Notes: a model not told the origin generated them from the sequence alone. A stretch of DNA of 64,000 bases from an uncultured Clostridia bacterium (GCA_947631005.1 CANRJR010000004.1:21102-85101), one strand, 5' to 3'; shown: positions 40,253-49,021, counted from the stretch's first letter. Numbers and translations: made by a program.

Positions 40253-40952
40253 ACCGCCAATAGCGCACGGGCATGTAGCCGCGCATCTGTTTGAGCCGTT
40301 CGCGGGAGGGGATGTTGACGCTCGCATAGTACCGCTTCCAGAGGTCGCGCCAATTTTCCTCGTCGGCGGAAAGCACGATCTCCGCACCCCCGAGCGGGGC
40401 GACAAAGGAATGCTCGCCGTCGAACACGGCGGCTTTTCGGCGGGAGACGTCGTGAATGACGAACGGAATGCTGCCCAGCCGTCCGCGGAAGTGGGGGAGA
40501 AGCAGGTCGCAGATGTCGTTGTCGGGGGAGACGGGCGCGTAGAGCGCGCCGCTCGCGCATTCCATAAAGCGCACGAACCCTTTCATGCGGTGGATCTCCG
40601 TACCGATCTTGCGCAATGCGCGGTCGGCTTCGCGCGCCGCGTCCACCTGATACATGTCCCGCACGGGACGGCCGTACGCCGCGAGACACCGAAAGTAGCG
40701 CAGGAGTACGCCGTCCCGCTGTTTTTCGCCGCTTCGGAGCAGAAGATCGAGGTCGCGCATGCAATGGCTGTCGATGGCATTGAGCCGCGCCTCCGCCTTT
40801 GCGGCGCGGGCGGGATCGGCTTTCACGAACACCGTCTCCTGCCCGAGCGAGAGCTGGCAATCGCGCGAGGTGAGCGTCGCGTCGCCGTCGCCGTAGGAAA
40901 GCACAAAGGCGGTGAGGAAGGATTCCTTGCTTCCGTCGTAGAAATAGATCAT
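40233..40952 (-). CDS. TIGR03915-like protein (partner of radical SAM DNA-repair-associated protein)
   Basis: MIYFYDGSKESFLTAFVLSY N-terminus; RMKGFVRFME; DICDLLLPHFRGRLGSIPFVIHDVSRRKAAVFDG; CRYWRFMPE-type C-terminus; 4-nt overlap with the TIGR03916-like gene. Confidence 0.8.
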   Translation of the reverse strand: MIYFYDGSKESFLTAFVLSYGDGDATLTSRDCQLSLGQETVFVKADPARAAKAEARLNAIDSHCMRDLDLLLRSGEKQRDGVLLRYFRCLAAYGRPVRDMYQVDAAREADRALRKIGTEIHRMKGFVRFMECASGALYAPVSPDNDICDLLLPHFRGRLGSIPFVIHDVSRRKAAVFDGEHSFVAPLGGAEIVLSADEENWRDLWKRYYASVNIPSRERLKQMRGYMPVRYWRFMPEKR

Positions 40953-42196
40953 AGTTCCCCCGTGAGCGCAGAGTGCGCCGTCTCCGCATCCGAAAACAAA
41001 TTGAGTTGGACCGCGCCGTCGTTTCGCTCGCCTGCCGTAAGCAGACCGCGGACGGCGGTTTCGTTTGCGCCGTAAAATTTTCCGTTCGCCGTGATGAAGT
41101 GGCGCGCCCGCTTCAATACCACGTGCATTTTGCCGAGATCTTCAAAGGTGAGCGCGCCGAACCGCCGCGCCTGCATGATCTTATACGCGCTTCTCGCGCC
41201 GATCCCGGGGACGCGGAGCAGCGTTTCGAGGGGGGCGCGGTTGACTTCGACGGGGAAATATTGCATATGGTTGAGTGCCCACGCGCATTTGGGATCGAGA
41301 TCGTAGGAAAGATTCCCGTCGTCGTTCACGATCTCCTCCGCCGTAAACCCGTAAAAGCGGAGCAGCCAATCGGCTTGATAGAGGCGGTGTTCGCGCAGTT
41401 CCCCCGCGGGGCGGTCGGGCAGGAGCGCGTCGTGCACGACGGGAACGTAGGAGGAATAATACACCCGTTTGAGCCCGTTCTTTCGGTAGAGTGCCTGCGT
41501 GAGCCGCAAGATCTGTCCGTCGGGTTCGGGCGACGCGCCGACGATGAGCTGGGTCGTCTGTCCCGCGGGCAGGAAATGTCCTTTTCGCTTTTCCGCTTTG
41601 AATTGCGACGATTGGAGGGCGAGACTGCGCATGGGCGCGAGCAGGCTTTCGCGGGTCTTTTGGGGCGCGAGCAGTTTGAGACTTTGCTCGGAGGGGAGTT
41701 CGATGTTATAGCTCATGCGGTCGGCGTAGCGGGCGGTCTCGCGGACGAGCGCGCCGTCGGCATACGGAATGCCCTTGACGTGGATATATCCGAAAAATTT
41801 GTATTCCGTGCGCAAAAGTTTTACGGTGCGGAGCAGTTGTTCCATGGTATAGTCGGGCGTGCGGCAGACCGCGGAGGAGAGGAAGAGCCCCTCGATGTAG
41901 TTGCGCTTGTAAAACGCCATCACGAGCTCGCAGATCTCCTCGGGGGTCGCCGTGGCGCGGGGAACGTCGGCGTCCGCGCGGTTGACGCAGTATTTGCAGT
42001 GATAAATGCAGTCGTTGCTCATCAAAATTTTGAGCAGGGAGACGCACCTGCCGTCGGGCGTAAAGGAATGACAGCAGCCCTCGGCGAACCCGTTCCCGAT
42101 GCCGCCGCCGTTCTTGCGCTTGCTCCCCGACGACGAACACGAAACGTCGAACTTCGCGCCGTTGACGAGGATATGAAGTTTCTCCTCCGAAATCAT
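40949..42196 (-). CDS. Putative DNA modification/repair radical SAM protein (TIGR03916-like)
   Basis: LLKILMSNDCIYHCKYCVNR radical SAM cluster; C-terminal HhH LLRVPGIGARSAYKIMQARR; ATG at 42196. Confidence 0.88.
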   Translation of the reverse strand: MISEEKLHILVNGAKFDVSCSSSGSKRKNGGGIGNGFAEGCCHSFTPDGRCVSLLKILMSNDCIYHCKYCVNRADADVPRATATPEEICELVMAFYKRNYIEGLFLSSAVCRTPDYTMEQLLRTVKLLRTEYKFFGYIHVKGIPYADGALVRETARYADRMSYNIELPSEQSLKLLAPQKTRESLLAPMRSLALQSSQFKAEKRKGHFLPAGQTTQLIVGASPEPDGQILRLTQALYRKNGLKRVYYSSYVPVVHDALLPDRPAGELREHRLYQADWLLRFYGFTAEEIVNDDGNLSYDLDPKCAWALNHMQYFPVEVNRAPLETLLRVPGIGARSAYKIMQARRFGALTFEDLGKMHVVLKRARHFITANGKFYGANETAVRGLLTAGERNDGAVQLNLFSDAETAHSALTGEL

Positions 42197-42202
42197 GCAA
42201 AC

Positions 42203-42231
42203 AGTATAGCACACTCTTTTGCAGAAGTCAA
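42203..42231 (-). promoter_or_regulatory. Promoter TTGACT-17-TATACT for TIGR03916-like operon
   Basis: On minus strand: -35 at 42231-42226, -10 at 42208-42203; ATG 6 nt downstream of the -10. Confidence 0.75.
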
Positions 42232-42279
42232 ACGTTTGTTCTTAAAATTATAAAGTTTTCCGAAAATTTCCGCGGACGC

Positions 42280-42308
42280 TTGCGCACGCGCGCGCGATTT
42301 GGTATAAT
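42280..42308 (+). promoter_or_regulatory. Promoter TTGCGC-17-TATAAT for two-component operon
   Basis: -10 at 42303-42308. Confidence 0.7.
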
Positions 42309-42401
42309 TGGGGAAAGTCGTCCGAAATTTTCACGCGATTATCACCGTGAGGACAAGCGGACATAAACAAATTCGGGTATGATGGCAACGGGAGGAGAAA
42401 G

Positions 42402-43067
42402 ATGAAAGTATTGATCGTCGACGACGAAGAGATGATCCGCGCCGTGCTTCGCGAATACATCGAGTTCGAGGGCGGAGAGGCGGCAGAGGCGGAGGACGGC
42501 ATGGAGGCGGTCCGTCTGTGCCGCGAAAACCGCTACGACGTCGTGCTCATGGACGTGATGTTGCCGCGGCTCGACGGCTTTTCCGCGGTCAAAGAGATCA
42601 GAAAATTTTCCCAAGTGCCCGTCATCATGCTGTCGGCGCGGGGGGAGGAATACGACAAGCTGTTCGGATTCGAGATCGGCTCGGACGACTATGTGACCAA
42701 ACCGTTCTCGCCCAAGGAGGTCATGGCGCGCATCCATGCCGTCTTGCGGCGGGGGGAGCGGCAGAAGCCGCAAGACGAGGTGTATGTGTTCGAGGGGCTC
42801 AAAATCGACGTCCGCGGGCGCAACGTGTTCGTCGACGGCGAGAAAGCCGAACTCACCCCCAAGGAATACGAACTGCTCTTTTATTTCGTGCAGAACGCGG
42901 GCGTCGCGCTCTCGCGCGAACTGCTCTTGAACCGCGTTTGGGGATACGATTTTTACGGCGACGACCGCACCGTCGACACCCATGTGAAGATGTTGCGCGG
43001 CAATTTGAAAGAATACCGCAAGTTCATCGTCACCCTCCGCGGGCTCGGCTATAAGTTCGAGGCGTAA
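42402..43067 (+). CDS. OmpR/PhoB-family response regulator
   Basis: KVLIVDDEEMIRAVL, VVLMDVMLPRLDGF, winged-helix VWGYDFYGDDRTVDTHVKMLR. Confidence 0.95.
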   Translation: MKVLIVDDEEMIRAVLREYIEFEGGEAAEAEDGMEAVRLCRENRYDVVLMDVMLPRLDGFSAVKEIRKFSQVPVIMLSARGEEYDKLFGFEIGSDDYVTKPFSPKEVMARIHAVLRRGERQKPQDEVYVFEGLKIDVRGRNVFVDGEKAELTPKEYELLFYFVQNAGVALSRELLLNRVWGYDFYGDDRTVDTHVKMLRGNLKEYRKFIVTLRGLGYKFEA

Positions 43068-43068
43068 C

Positions 43069-44478
43069 ATGGGAGGACGGCGCAACCGAACGGGAAAGAG
43101 CATGAATCTCGTGCTTTGGTTTACCTTTTCCGCGTTCGCCCTGCTGCTCATTCTGCTCTTTTTGGCGGGGCAGAGCCTGCTCGTCGGGAGGCGGTATCGC
43201 GAACAGACGGGGGCGACGCTCCGCGCCGCGGGGACGGAGATGAGCGAACTTTTCAGCGACAACACGCCGTCGTATGCCGTCAAAAAGAATTTCGACCGCA
43301 TCGCCGCGCAGTACGACGTGAACGCGCGCCTTCTCTTTACCGACGGGCGGGACGTATTTTCGCTGACCGAGACGGACGGCGAACTCGCCGCCGCGCTCAA
43401 CCGCCTTGCGCTGCCCGCCATATACACGTCGGGCTCGGAGATCGCCTACGTCTCTTCGGTCGTATTCGAGGGGACGAGCTGCTTTTTGTATGTGTACGAT
43501 TCGCTCGAGCGGATCAACGATTTGGAGCGCGGACTGCTCTGGGTGTCTCTGTTTGCGGGGTTGTTTGCGGTCGCGCTCGCCTTTGTCGCGAGCGGGTTCG
43601 TGGCGATGCTCATCGCAAAGCCCGTCGCCGAAGTGACCGAGCGCGCCAAGCGGCTGGCGCAGGGGCAGTTCGACGTCGACGTCAAAAAGACGTATTTTTG
43701 TTCGGAGATCGCCGAGCTTTCCGAGGCACTCGATTACGCCCGCGAGGAGATCTCCAAGGCGGACGCCATGCAAAAGGAGCTCATCGCCAACGTTTCGCAC
43801 GACTTCAAAACGCCGCTCACCATGATCAAGGCGTACGCCTCCATGATCCGCGAGATCTCGGGGGACGACAAGGAGAAGCGCGACTATCACGCGCAGGTGA
43901 TCATCGACGAAGCCGACCGCCTCGCCGCCCTCGTCGGCGACGTGCTCGACCTCTCCAAACTGCGCGCGGGCGTCGGCGAACAGGCTCCCACCGCCTTCGA
44001 TCTTTCGGAGACCGTCTACAAGATCATGCGCCGTTTCGACTATCTCTCGGACACGCAGGGGTATCGTTTTGACCTCGAATTGGAGGACGAGCTCTACGTC
44101 TATGCCAACCGCGAGCGCATCGAGCAGGTCGTATATAATCTCGTGGGCAACGCCGTCAACTATACGGGCGAGGATAAGCGCGTGTTCGTGAAGGCGTTCC
44201 GCAAGGGGGAGTACTGCCGTTTGGAGGTTTCGGATACGGGCAGGGGGATCCCCGCGGGCGAGCTCGAAAACATTTGGGACAGATATTATCGCATCGGAGA
44301 GACGCACAAACGTCCCGTGCAGGGGACGGGGTTGGGTCTTTCCATCGTGAAAGGGATCTTACAGAACCAGAACTGCCCGTTCGGCGCGGAGAGCGAAGTG
44401 GGCAAGGGGAGCATGTTCTGGGCAGAGATCCCCATCCCGCCCGAGGACAGAAACGGGACAAAGGAGGAGGGAGCATGA
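43069..44478 (+). CDS. Sensor histidine kinase (HAMP-containing)
   Basis: Two TMs, HAMP, ANVSHDFKTPLTMIKAYASMIREISG, NAVNYTGE, DTGRGIP, GTGLGLSIVKGI. Confidence 0.95.
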   Translation: MGGRRNRTGKSMNLVLWFTFSAFALLLILLFLAGQSLLVGRRYREQTGATLRAAGTEMSELFSDNTPSYAVKKNFDRIAAQYDVNARLLFTDGRDVFSLTETDGELAAALNRLALPAIYTSGSEIAYVSSVVFEGTSCFLYVYDSLERINDLERGLLWVSLFAGLFAVALAFVASGFVAMLIAKPVAEVTERAKRLAQGQFDVDVKKTYFCSEIAELSEALDYAREEISKADAMQKELIANVSHDFKTPLTMIKAYASMIREISGDDKEKRDYHAQVIIDEADRLAALVGDVLDLSKLRAGVGEQAPTAFDLSETVYKIMRRFDYLSDTQGYRFDLELEDELYVYANRERIEQVVYNLVGNAVNYTGEDKRVFVKAFRKGEYCRLEVSDTGRGIPAGELENIWDRYYRIGETHKRPVQGTGLGLSIVKGILQNQNCPFGAESEVGKGSMFWAEIPIPPEDRNGTKEEGA

Positions 44479-45869
44479 ATCTCAAACTCGGCGCGTTGCT
44501 TTTGGCAATGCCGCTGTTCGCGGCGTCTGCCGCCGTAACATCCCATGCAGGCGAAACGGCTTATTCCGCGTCCGCTTCCGCTGCGCCCGTGCGGGCGGCG
44601 GGGGCGAACGCCTGTTGCGCGTTCGTTACGGCGGGGGAGAGCGTCGTCCTCGAACGGGCGGCGGTGAAAATGGACATCGAGTCTCTTCCCGCGCTCGGCA
44701 AGGACGACCCGCTCGCAGACTACGGCGCATACGTCCAAACGGAATACAGTTTGTACAATCCCGCCGACGAGGCGGTGCAAATGCAGTTTTTACTGCCCGT
44801 CTACCGTCCCGAATATCTCGCGGCGGGGCAGACACCGTCTTGCGAATTGACCCTCGACGGCGCGCCCCTCGAACGCCGCGTGCGCCATTGCTTTGCAGGG
44901 TATTACGACCCCGAGCCCGACCCCGAAAGCGGTGCGGAGCGCATCAAGGGGACGTTCGACGCCATCTACTGCGCCGAAGAGCTCATCGTCCGCGAATACC
45001 GCTTTTCGGTCTCCGTGCCCGAGAGCGTAAAGGGAACGGACGACTTCATGCTCATGCTCGGGCTCTCCTGCAATCCGCTTCGGACGCGCATCGTCTCCGA
45101 CCGCGGTATGCGTTCTCACACCGAAAACGGCGATATATGGATCTATTTCGACGTAGAGCGGACGGATTCTTTCTCGCTTTACGCCGTGGGCGAGCCGCCC
45201 CGTTTTCTCCAAACCGCCGTGTGTTCGACCGCGGGCTATCCCCTTTCGGAGGCGCGCGCCGATTGTACGCAGACCGACTATCCCTACCGCACGTTCGCGT
45301 TGCGCGATTACGACGCGTCGAGCGGGATCTCCGAGGAAGATTGGCAGAACGGGTTTTCGCAGATGCTCTCCGAGAACACGGGGAGCGGCTATCTCGTGTA
45401 CGTTTCGCCCACGCTCACGGCGGAAAATTTCATGCGGTGGTATGAATACGGCTTCGAGATCCCCGCGGGGGAGCGGGTCACGCACACCGTAAAAACGCCC
45501 ATATATCCCACATGCATCGGAAATTCGGCATATGAGTACGAATATTTGCTCTCGCCCGCCTTCCGCTTTTCCTCGTTCGGGGAGCTCTCCGTCGACATCC
45601 GCACGCCCTATTCCTGCCGCCGCGGCACGCTCGATCTTCAAACCGAAGAGGGGGGATACGCGCTCACGCGCGACAGCCTTCCCATGTGCGAACTTTCCTT
45701 TACGCTCGAACGCGCGCCCTCGGACGCCCCCCGTCCCGCGGGGCTTTCCCCGAGCGTAAAACTTGCGATCATCATTCTCTCGGCGGTGGTCGGCGCGGTG
45801 GGGATCGGCGCGGCGGCGTACTTCGTAACGGCGCGCCGCAAGCGTCCGCGCGGCGGGAAAAAGGAGTAA
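44475..45869 (+). CDS. Exported protein with single C-terminal TM and basic tail; unknown function, co-operonic with two-component system
   Basis: Signal peptide MNLKLGALLLAMPLFAASA; TM VKLAIIILSAVVGAVGIGAAAYFV, tail TARRKRPRGGKKE; 4-nt overlap with the kinase gene. Confidence 0.8.
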   Translation: MNLKLGALLLAMPLFAASAAVTSHAGETAYSASASAAPVRAAGANACCAFVTAGESVVLERAAVKMDIESLPALGKDDPLADYGAYVQTEYSLYNPADEAVQMQFLLPVYRPEYLAAGQTPSCELTLDGAPLERRVRHCFAGYYDPEPDPESGAERIKGTFDAIYCAEELIVREYRFSVSVPESVKGTDDFMLMLGLSCNPLRTRIVSDRGMRSHTENGDIWIYFDVERTDSFSLYAVGEPPRFLQTAVCSTAGYPLSEARADCTQTDYPYRTFALRDYDASSGISEEDWQNGFSQMLSENTGSGYLVYVSPTLTAENFMRWYEYGFEIPAGERVTHTVKTPIYPTCIGNSAYEYEYLLSPAFRFSSFGELSVDIRTPYSCRRGTLDLQTEEGGYALTRDSLPMCELSFTLERAPSDAPRPAGLSPSVKLAIIILSAVVGAVGIGAAAYFVTARRKRPRGGKKE

Positions 45870-45891
45870 AACCGCAAAACGCTATGCGCCG

Positions 45892-45913
45892 AAGCGACTT
45901 TTTTGTCGCTTTT
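45892..45913 (+). terminator. Possible intrinsic terminator
   Basis: AAGCGAC-TTTTTT-GTCGCTT-TT. Confidence 0.5.
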
Positions 45914-45936
45914 GTGAAATTTTTTTGAAATTGCTA

Positions 45937-45965
45937 TTGACATTGCGGGGCAAGTCGGATATAAT
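45937..45965 (+). promoter_or_regulatory. Promoter P1 TTGACA-17-TATAAT upstream of a non-coding transcript
   Basis: -35 at 45937-45942, -10 at 45960-45965; no ORF with RBS before the 46049-46087 terminator. Confidence 0.8.
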
Positions 45966-45971
45966 AAGAAT

Positions 45972-46087
45972 ACGTCGGCGGGATCGCCGCGTAAAACGGA
46001 AAAAATCGAAGAAGCGCATTGGGGAGCGCGGAATCGGTAAAAGTTGCGGAAAGCGTTCTCGTATTTTTGCGGAACGCTTTCTTCTTT
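45972..46087 (+). ncRNA. Candidate ~115-nt non-coding RNA
   Basis: Starts just after P1; 5' hairpin CGGCG-GGAT-CGCCG (45976-45989); GCGC-N8-GCGC hairpin at ~46014-46029; ends in GAAAGCGTTC...GAACGCTTTC-TTCTTT. Confidence 0.45.
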
Positions 46088-46098
46088 GCAAAAAACGC

Positions 46099-46127
46099 TT
46101 GCCTTTTTTGTCGGCGCGTGCTATAAT
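46099..46127 (+). promoter_or_regulatory. Promoter P2 TTGCCT-17-TATAAT for TM1266-like gene
   Basis: -10 TATAAT at 46122-46127 with TGC extension. Confidence 0.7.
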
Positions 46128-46191
46128 CAAAATACCTGAACGGAAAGAAATATCTGACCGCAAAGGGCGAAAACGGGAATGACGGTTTGCG

Positions 46192-46225
46192 TCCCCCTTT
46201 GCCCTGCGGCAAAGGGGGATTTTTT
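46192..46225 (+). promoter_or_regulatory. Attenuator/RBS-occluding hairpin abutting the TM1266-like start codon
   Basis: TCCCCCTTTGCC-CTGC-GGCAAAGGGGGA (12 bp perfect) then TTTTTT and ATG; SD AAAGGGGG lies in the 3' arm. Upstream GCAAAGGG (46160-46167) can pair with CCCTTTGC (46195-46202). Confidence 0.6.
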
Positions 46226-46474
46226 ATGGAAGAAAAACGGATCGCCGTCCTCTCGGTGATCGTGGAGGACAGGGCGCAGGCGGGGCGCGTGAACGCGTGT
46301 CTCTCCGAATACGGCGAATATGTGGTGGGCAGAATGGGCATTCCCTACCGCGCGAAGCAGGTGAACGTGATGTGCGTCGTGCTCGACGCGCCCGCGTCCG
46401 TCTCCAACGCGCTCACGGGAAAACTCGGACAGCTCACGGGCGTCGCCGCAAAAACATTGTTCAGTAAATATTAA
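46226..46474 (+). CDS. TM1266-family (iron-only hydrogenase system putative regulator) ACT-like protein
   Basis: RIAVLSVIVEDRAQAGRVNACLSEYGEYVVGRMGIPYRAKQVNVMCVVLDAP...LTGKLGQLTGVAAKTLFSKY. Confidence 0.8.
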   Translation: MEEKRIAVLSVIVEDRAQAGRVNACLSEYGEYVVGRMGIPYRAKQVNVMCVVLDAPASVSNALTGKLGQLTGVAAKTLFSKY

Positions 46475-46504
46475 AATCGGCAATATTATAAAAGGAGACA
46501 GTCT

Positions 46505-47509
46505 ATGAAAAAGTTCTATGCAATGCTTGCCGCGCTTTTGCTCGGCGCGGCGGCAGTCGGATTTGCGGCGTGCGGCGAAAAAGCCAACACGGGATTCAGC
46601 GTATATGCGCCCGACGGCGCGCCCGCGCTCGCGCTCACCTATGCGATGGCGCAGGAGAACGACTACGACTTCCACGTCGTCGACGCAAACAACATCCAAG
46701 GGTATGTCACGGGCGAAGATCCCGAAGCGGATTTCTGCATCCTGCCCGTCAATTTGGCGTCGAAATTGCTCGGTAGCGGCGAAAAGTATCAGATGCTCGG
46801 CGTCGTCACCAACGGCAATCTGTACTTCCTCACGACGGGGGACAACCCCGCGCTGACGCGGGAGAACGCCGCGCAGACGCTCATAGGGAAAACGATGGGC
46901 GTGGTACAGCTTCCGAACGTGCCCGGGCTTACCCTCAAAGCGACGCTTGCCGACCTCAACGTTCCTTATGCTACGATCGCGGCGGGCGCGGCGGGGGAGG
47001 CGGACAAGCTCAACCTCGTTCCCTTTACGCCCGACAACGTAAACCCCGCGGCGGGCTGCGATTACTATCTCTGCCCCGAACCCGCGGCGAGCGCGAAGAT
47101 CAAGGGTACGGCGTCGTCGCAGAACGGATTCCGCGCGGCGGGCGATCTGCAATCGCTCTACGGCGAGGGCGGCTATCCGCAGGCGGTGATGGTCGCCAAG
47201 AAGTCCATCGTCGAGAGCGACAAAAAGGCGGTCACGGCGATGATGAAATATTTGGAGAAGAGCGAAAGCTACCTCGAAGAGACCGAACCCGCCGCGCTCA
47301 TCGCTCTCCTCGAGGACAAGCGTACGCAGGGTCTTACCCCCTCGTTCAACGCCAATAATCTCACAAAGGAGGTCGTCTCGCACTGTTCCGTGCGCTTTAC
47401 CGCAAGCAAACAATGCAAGACGGAGGTGAACGCGTTCCTCGGAAAGCTCATCGCCGTCGACGCGACTGCGGCGGCGACGGTCGACGACGCATTCTATTTT
47501 GCGGGCTGA
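46505..47509 (+). CDS. ABC transporter substrate-binding lipoprotein (NitT/TauT-type)
   Basis: Lipobox FAAC; NMT1-like solute-binding layout; followed by permease and ATPase. Confidence 0.82.
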   Translation: MKKFYAMLAALLLGAAAVGFAACGEKANTGFSVYAPDGAPALALTYAMAQENDYDFHVVDANNIQGYVTGEDPEADFCILPVNLASKLLGSGEKYQMLGVVTNGNLYFLTTGDNPALTRENAAQTLIGKTMGVVQLPNVPGLTLKATLADLNVPYATIAAGAAGEADKLNLVPFTPDNVNPAAGCDYYLCPEPAASAKIKGTASSQNGFRAAGDLQSLYGEGGYPQAVMVAKKSIVESDKKAVTAMMKYLEKSESYLEETEPAALIALLEDKRTQGLTPSFNANNLTKEVVSHCSVRFTASKQCKTEVNAFLGKLIAVDATAAATVDDAFYFAG

Positions 47510-48254
47510 CAGAAAGACAAATTTCATCTTTTCGGCACTTGCCGTCCTCTTCTTGTGGGCGGTATGGATCGTTGCGTACTTTCTCGTGCGCAACGATTAC
47601 GTTTTGCCCTCTTTTTGGGAGACGTTCGCCGAAATGGGGCGCATCTTCGCCGCGGCGGCGTTTTGGCGCGCCTTCGCGGGAACGATGTTGCGTACGGCGA
47701 TCGCCTTTTTGAGCTCGCTCGCGCTCGGGATCGCGCTCGCGCTTGCGGCGGTCTGCGCGCGCCCCGTGCGCGCCTTTCTCGCGCCCGTCATCTCGGTGCT
47801 TCGCACCGTGCCCACCATGGCGGTCATTTTGGCACTTCTGTTGTGGACGAACCCGCTCGTCGCGCCCGTCTTGGTCGCGCTCTTGGTGCTCTTTCCCGCC
47901 TTTTACGCGGCGACGCTCGCAAGTCTCGACGAGATCAACGAAGAATACGCCGACCTCGCGCGCGCCTTCCGCGTCCCGCCCGCGCGGCGGGTGTTCCGCA
48001 TGTACGCCCCGCTCGCCGCGCCCGCCGTCCTCAAACAGTCGGGGTCGATCTTCTCGATGGGGTTGAAGATCACCGTGTCGGGCGAAGTCCTCTCCAACAC
48101 CTACCGCAGCATCGGCGGGCTCATGCAGGAGGCGAAGATGTTCGTGGAAATGCCCGCGCTCATGGCACTCACCCTCGTTACGGTGGCAATGGGATTCGCG
48201 CTCGAGGGGCTCTGTCTGCTTCTGTATCGGGCGATCGTGAGGTGGCGGGCATGA
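47499..48254 (+). CDS. ABC transporter permease (SsuC/TauC-like), probable TTG start
   Basis: LRTVPTMAVILALLLW...EEYADLARAFRVPPARRVFRMYAPLAAPAVL EAA-loop region. Confidence 0.85.
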   Translation: MRADRKTNFIFSALAVLFLWAVWIVAYFLVRNDYVLPSFWETFAEMGRIFAAAAFWRAFAGTMLRTAIAFLSSLALGIALALAAVCARPVRAFLAPVISVLRTVPTMAVILALLLWTNPLVAPVLVALLVLFPAFYAATLASLDEINEEYADLARAFRVPPARRVFRMYAPLAAPAVLKQSGSIFSMGLKITVSGEVLSNTYRSIGGLMQEAKMFVEMPALMALTLVTVAMGFALEGLCLLLYRAIVRWRA

Positions 48255-48937
48255 AAATTCGGGGCGCGGCAAAATATTACGGTGAGGTGTGCGCGCTCGC
48301 GCCGCTCGATCTCGATTTGGAGGAGGGCAAAATCACGGCGGTGCTCGGCGAGAGCGGCGCGGGAAAAACCACGCTTTTGAACGTTCTCGCGGGGCTCGTA
48401 CCGCACGAGGGCGAGGTGGAACGGCGCGCCGTTTCCTACCTCTTCCAGAGCCCGAAATTGTTGCCGCATTTGACGGTGGAGGACAATCTTCGGTTTGTGC
48501 TGAACAAGTCCGATTACGGCAAAATCGCACAAACGCTATGCGATGTAGGGCTCGGCGGCAAGGAAAAATCGCTTCCGAACGCGCTGTCGGGCGGCGAGCG
48601 TCAACGCGTCGCCATCGCCCGCGCCTTTCTCTATCCGCACGAACTTTTGCTGATGGACGAACCCTTTTCGTCGCTCGACCTCTCCCTCAAAAAGACGCTC
48701 GTCGAACTCGTCGTCTCGCTGTGGAAAAAGAGCGGACAGACGGTCGTGTTCGTCACGCACGACGTGCACGAGGCAACGCTGCTTTCTCATCGCGCGCTCG
48801 TGCTCTCGAAAGGCGCGCTCATCGGCGACTATCCCGTCGAGGGGGAACTCCCGCGCGACTTTTTCACCCGCCATCCCGCCGAGGAGACGCTCGTCCGCGC
48901 CCTCATGCACGCCCCAAAGGGCGGGGACGCGGTATGA
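48251..48937 (+). CDS. ABC transporter ATP-binding protein (NitT/TauT-type)
   Basis: GESGAGKTTLLNVLAGL; LSGGERQRVAIARAF; LLMDEPFSSLD; VFVTHDVHEA. Confidence 0.93.
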   Translation: MKIRGAAKYYGEVCALAPLDLDLEEGKITAVLGESGAGKTTLLNVLAGLVPHEGEVERRAVSYLFQSPKLLPHLTVEDNLRFVLNKSDYGKIAQTLCDVGLGGKEKSLPNALSGGERQRVAIARAFLYPHELLLMDEPFSSLDLSLKKTLVELVVSLWKKSGQTVVFVTHDVHEATLLSHRALVLSKGALIGDYPVEGELPRDFFTRHPAEETLVRALMHAPKGGDAV

Positions 48938-48970
48938 CAACGGCTCGCGGCGGGGTATGACATTTTCCGA

Positions 48971-48995
48971 AACGGCGCATTCCCGCCGTTTTTTT
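48971..48995 (+). terminator. Intrinsic terminator after ABC operon
   Basis: AACGGC-GCATTCCC-GCCGTT-TTTTT. Confidence 0.75.
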
Positions 48996-49021
48996 CTTGT
49001 CCGTTTCCTGTCTCTTCGCGC

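Noticed and set aside
39596-40405. N-terminal extension of the aldo/keto reductase ORF (622-aa version)
   Set aside because: It reads antisense through the ferritin-like gene and its own promoter; the AKR fold begins at MEKLYVGG (39595).
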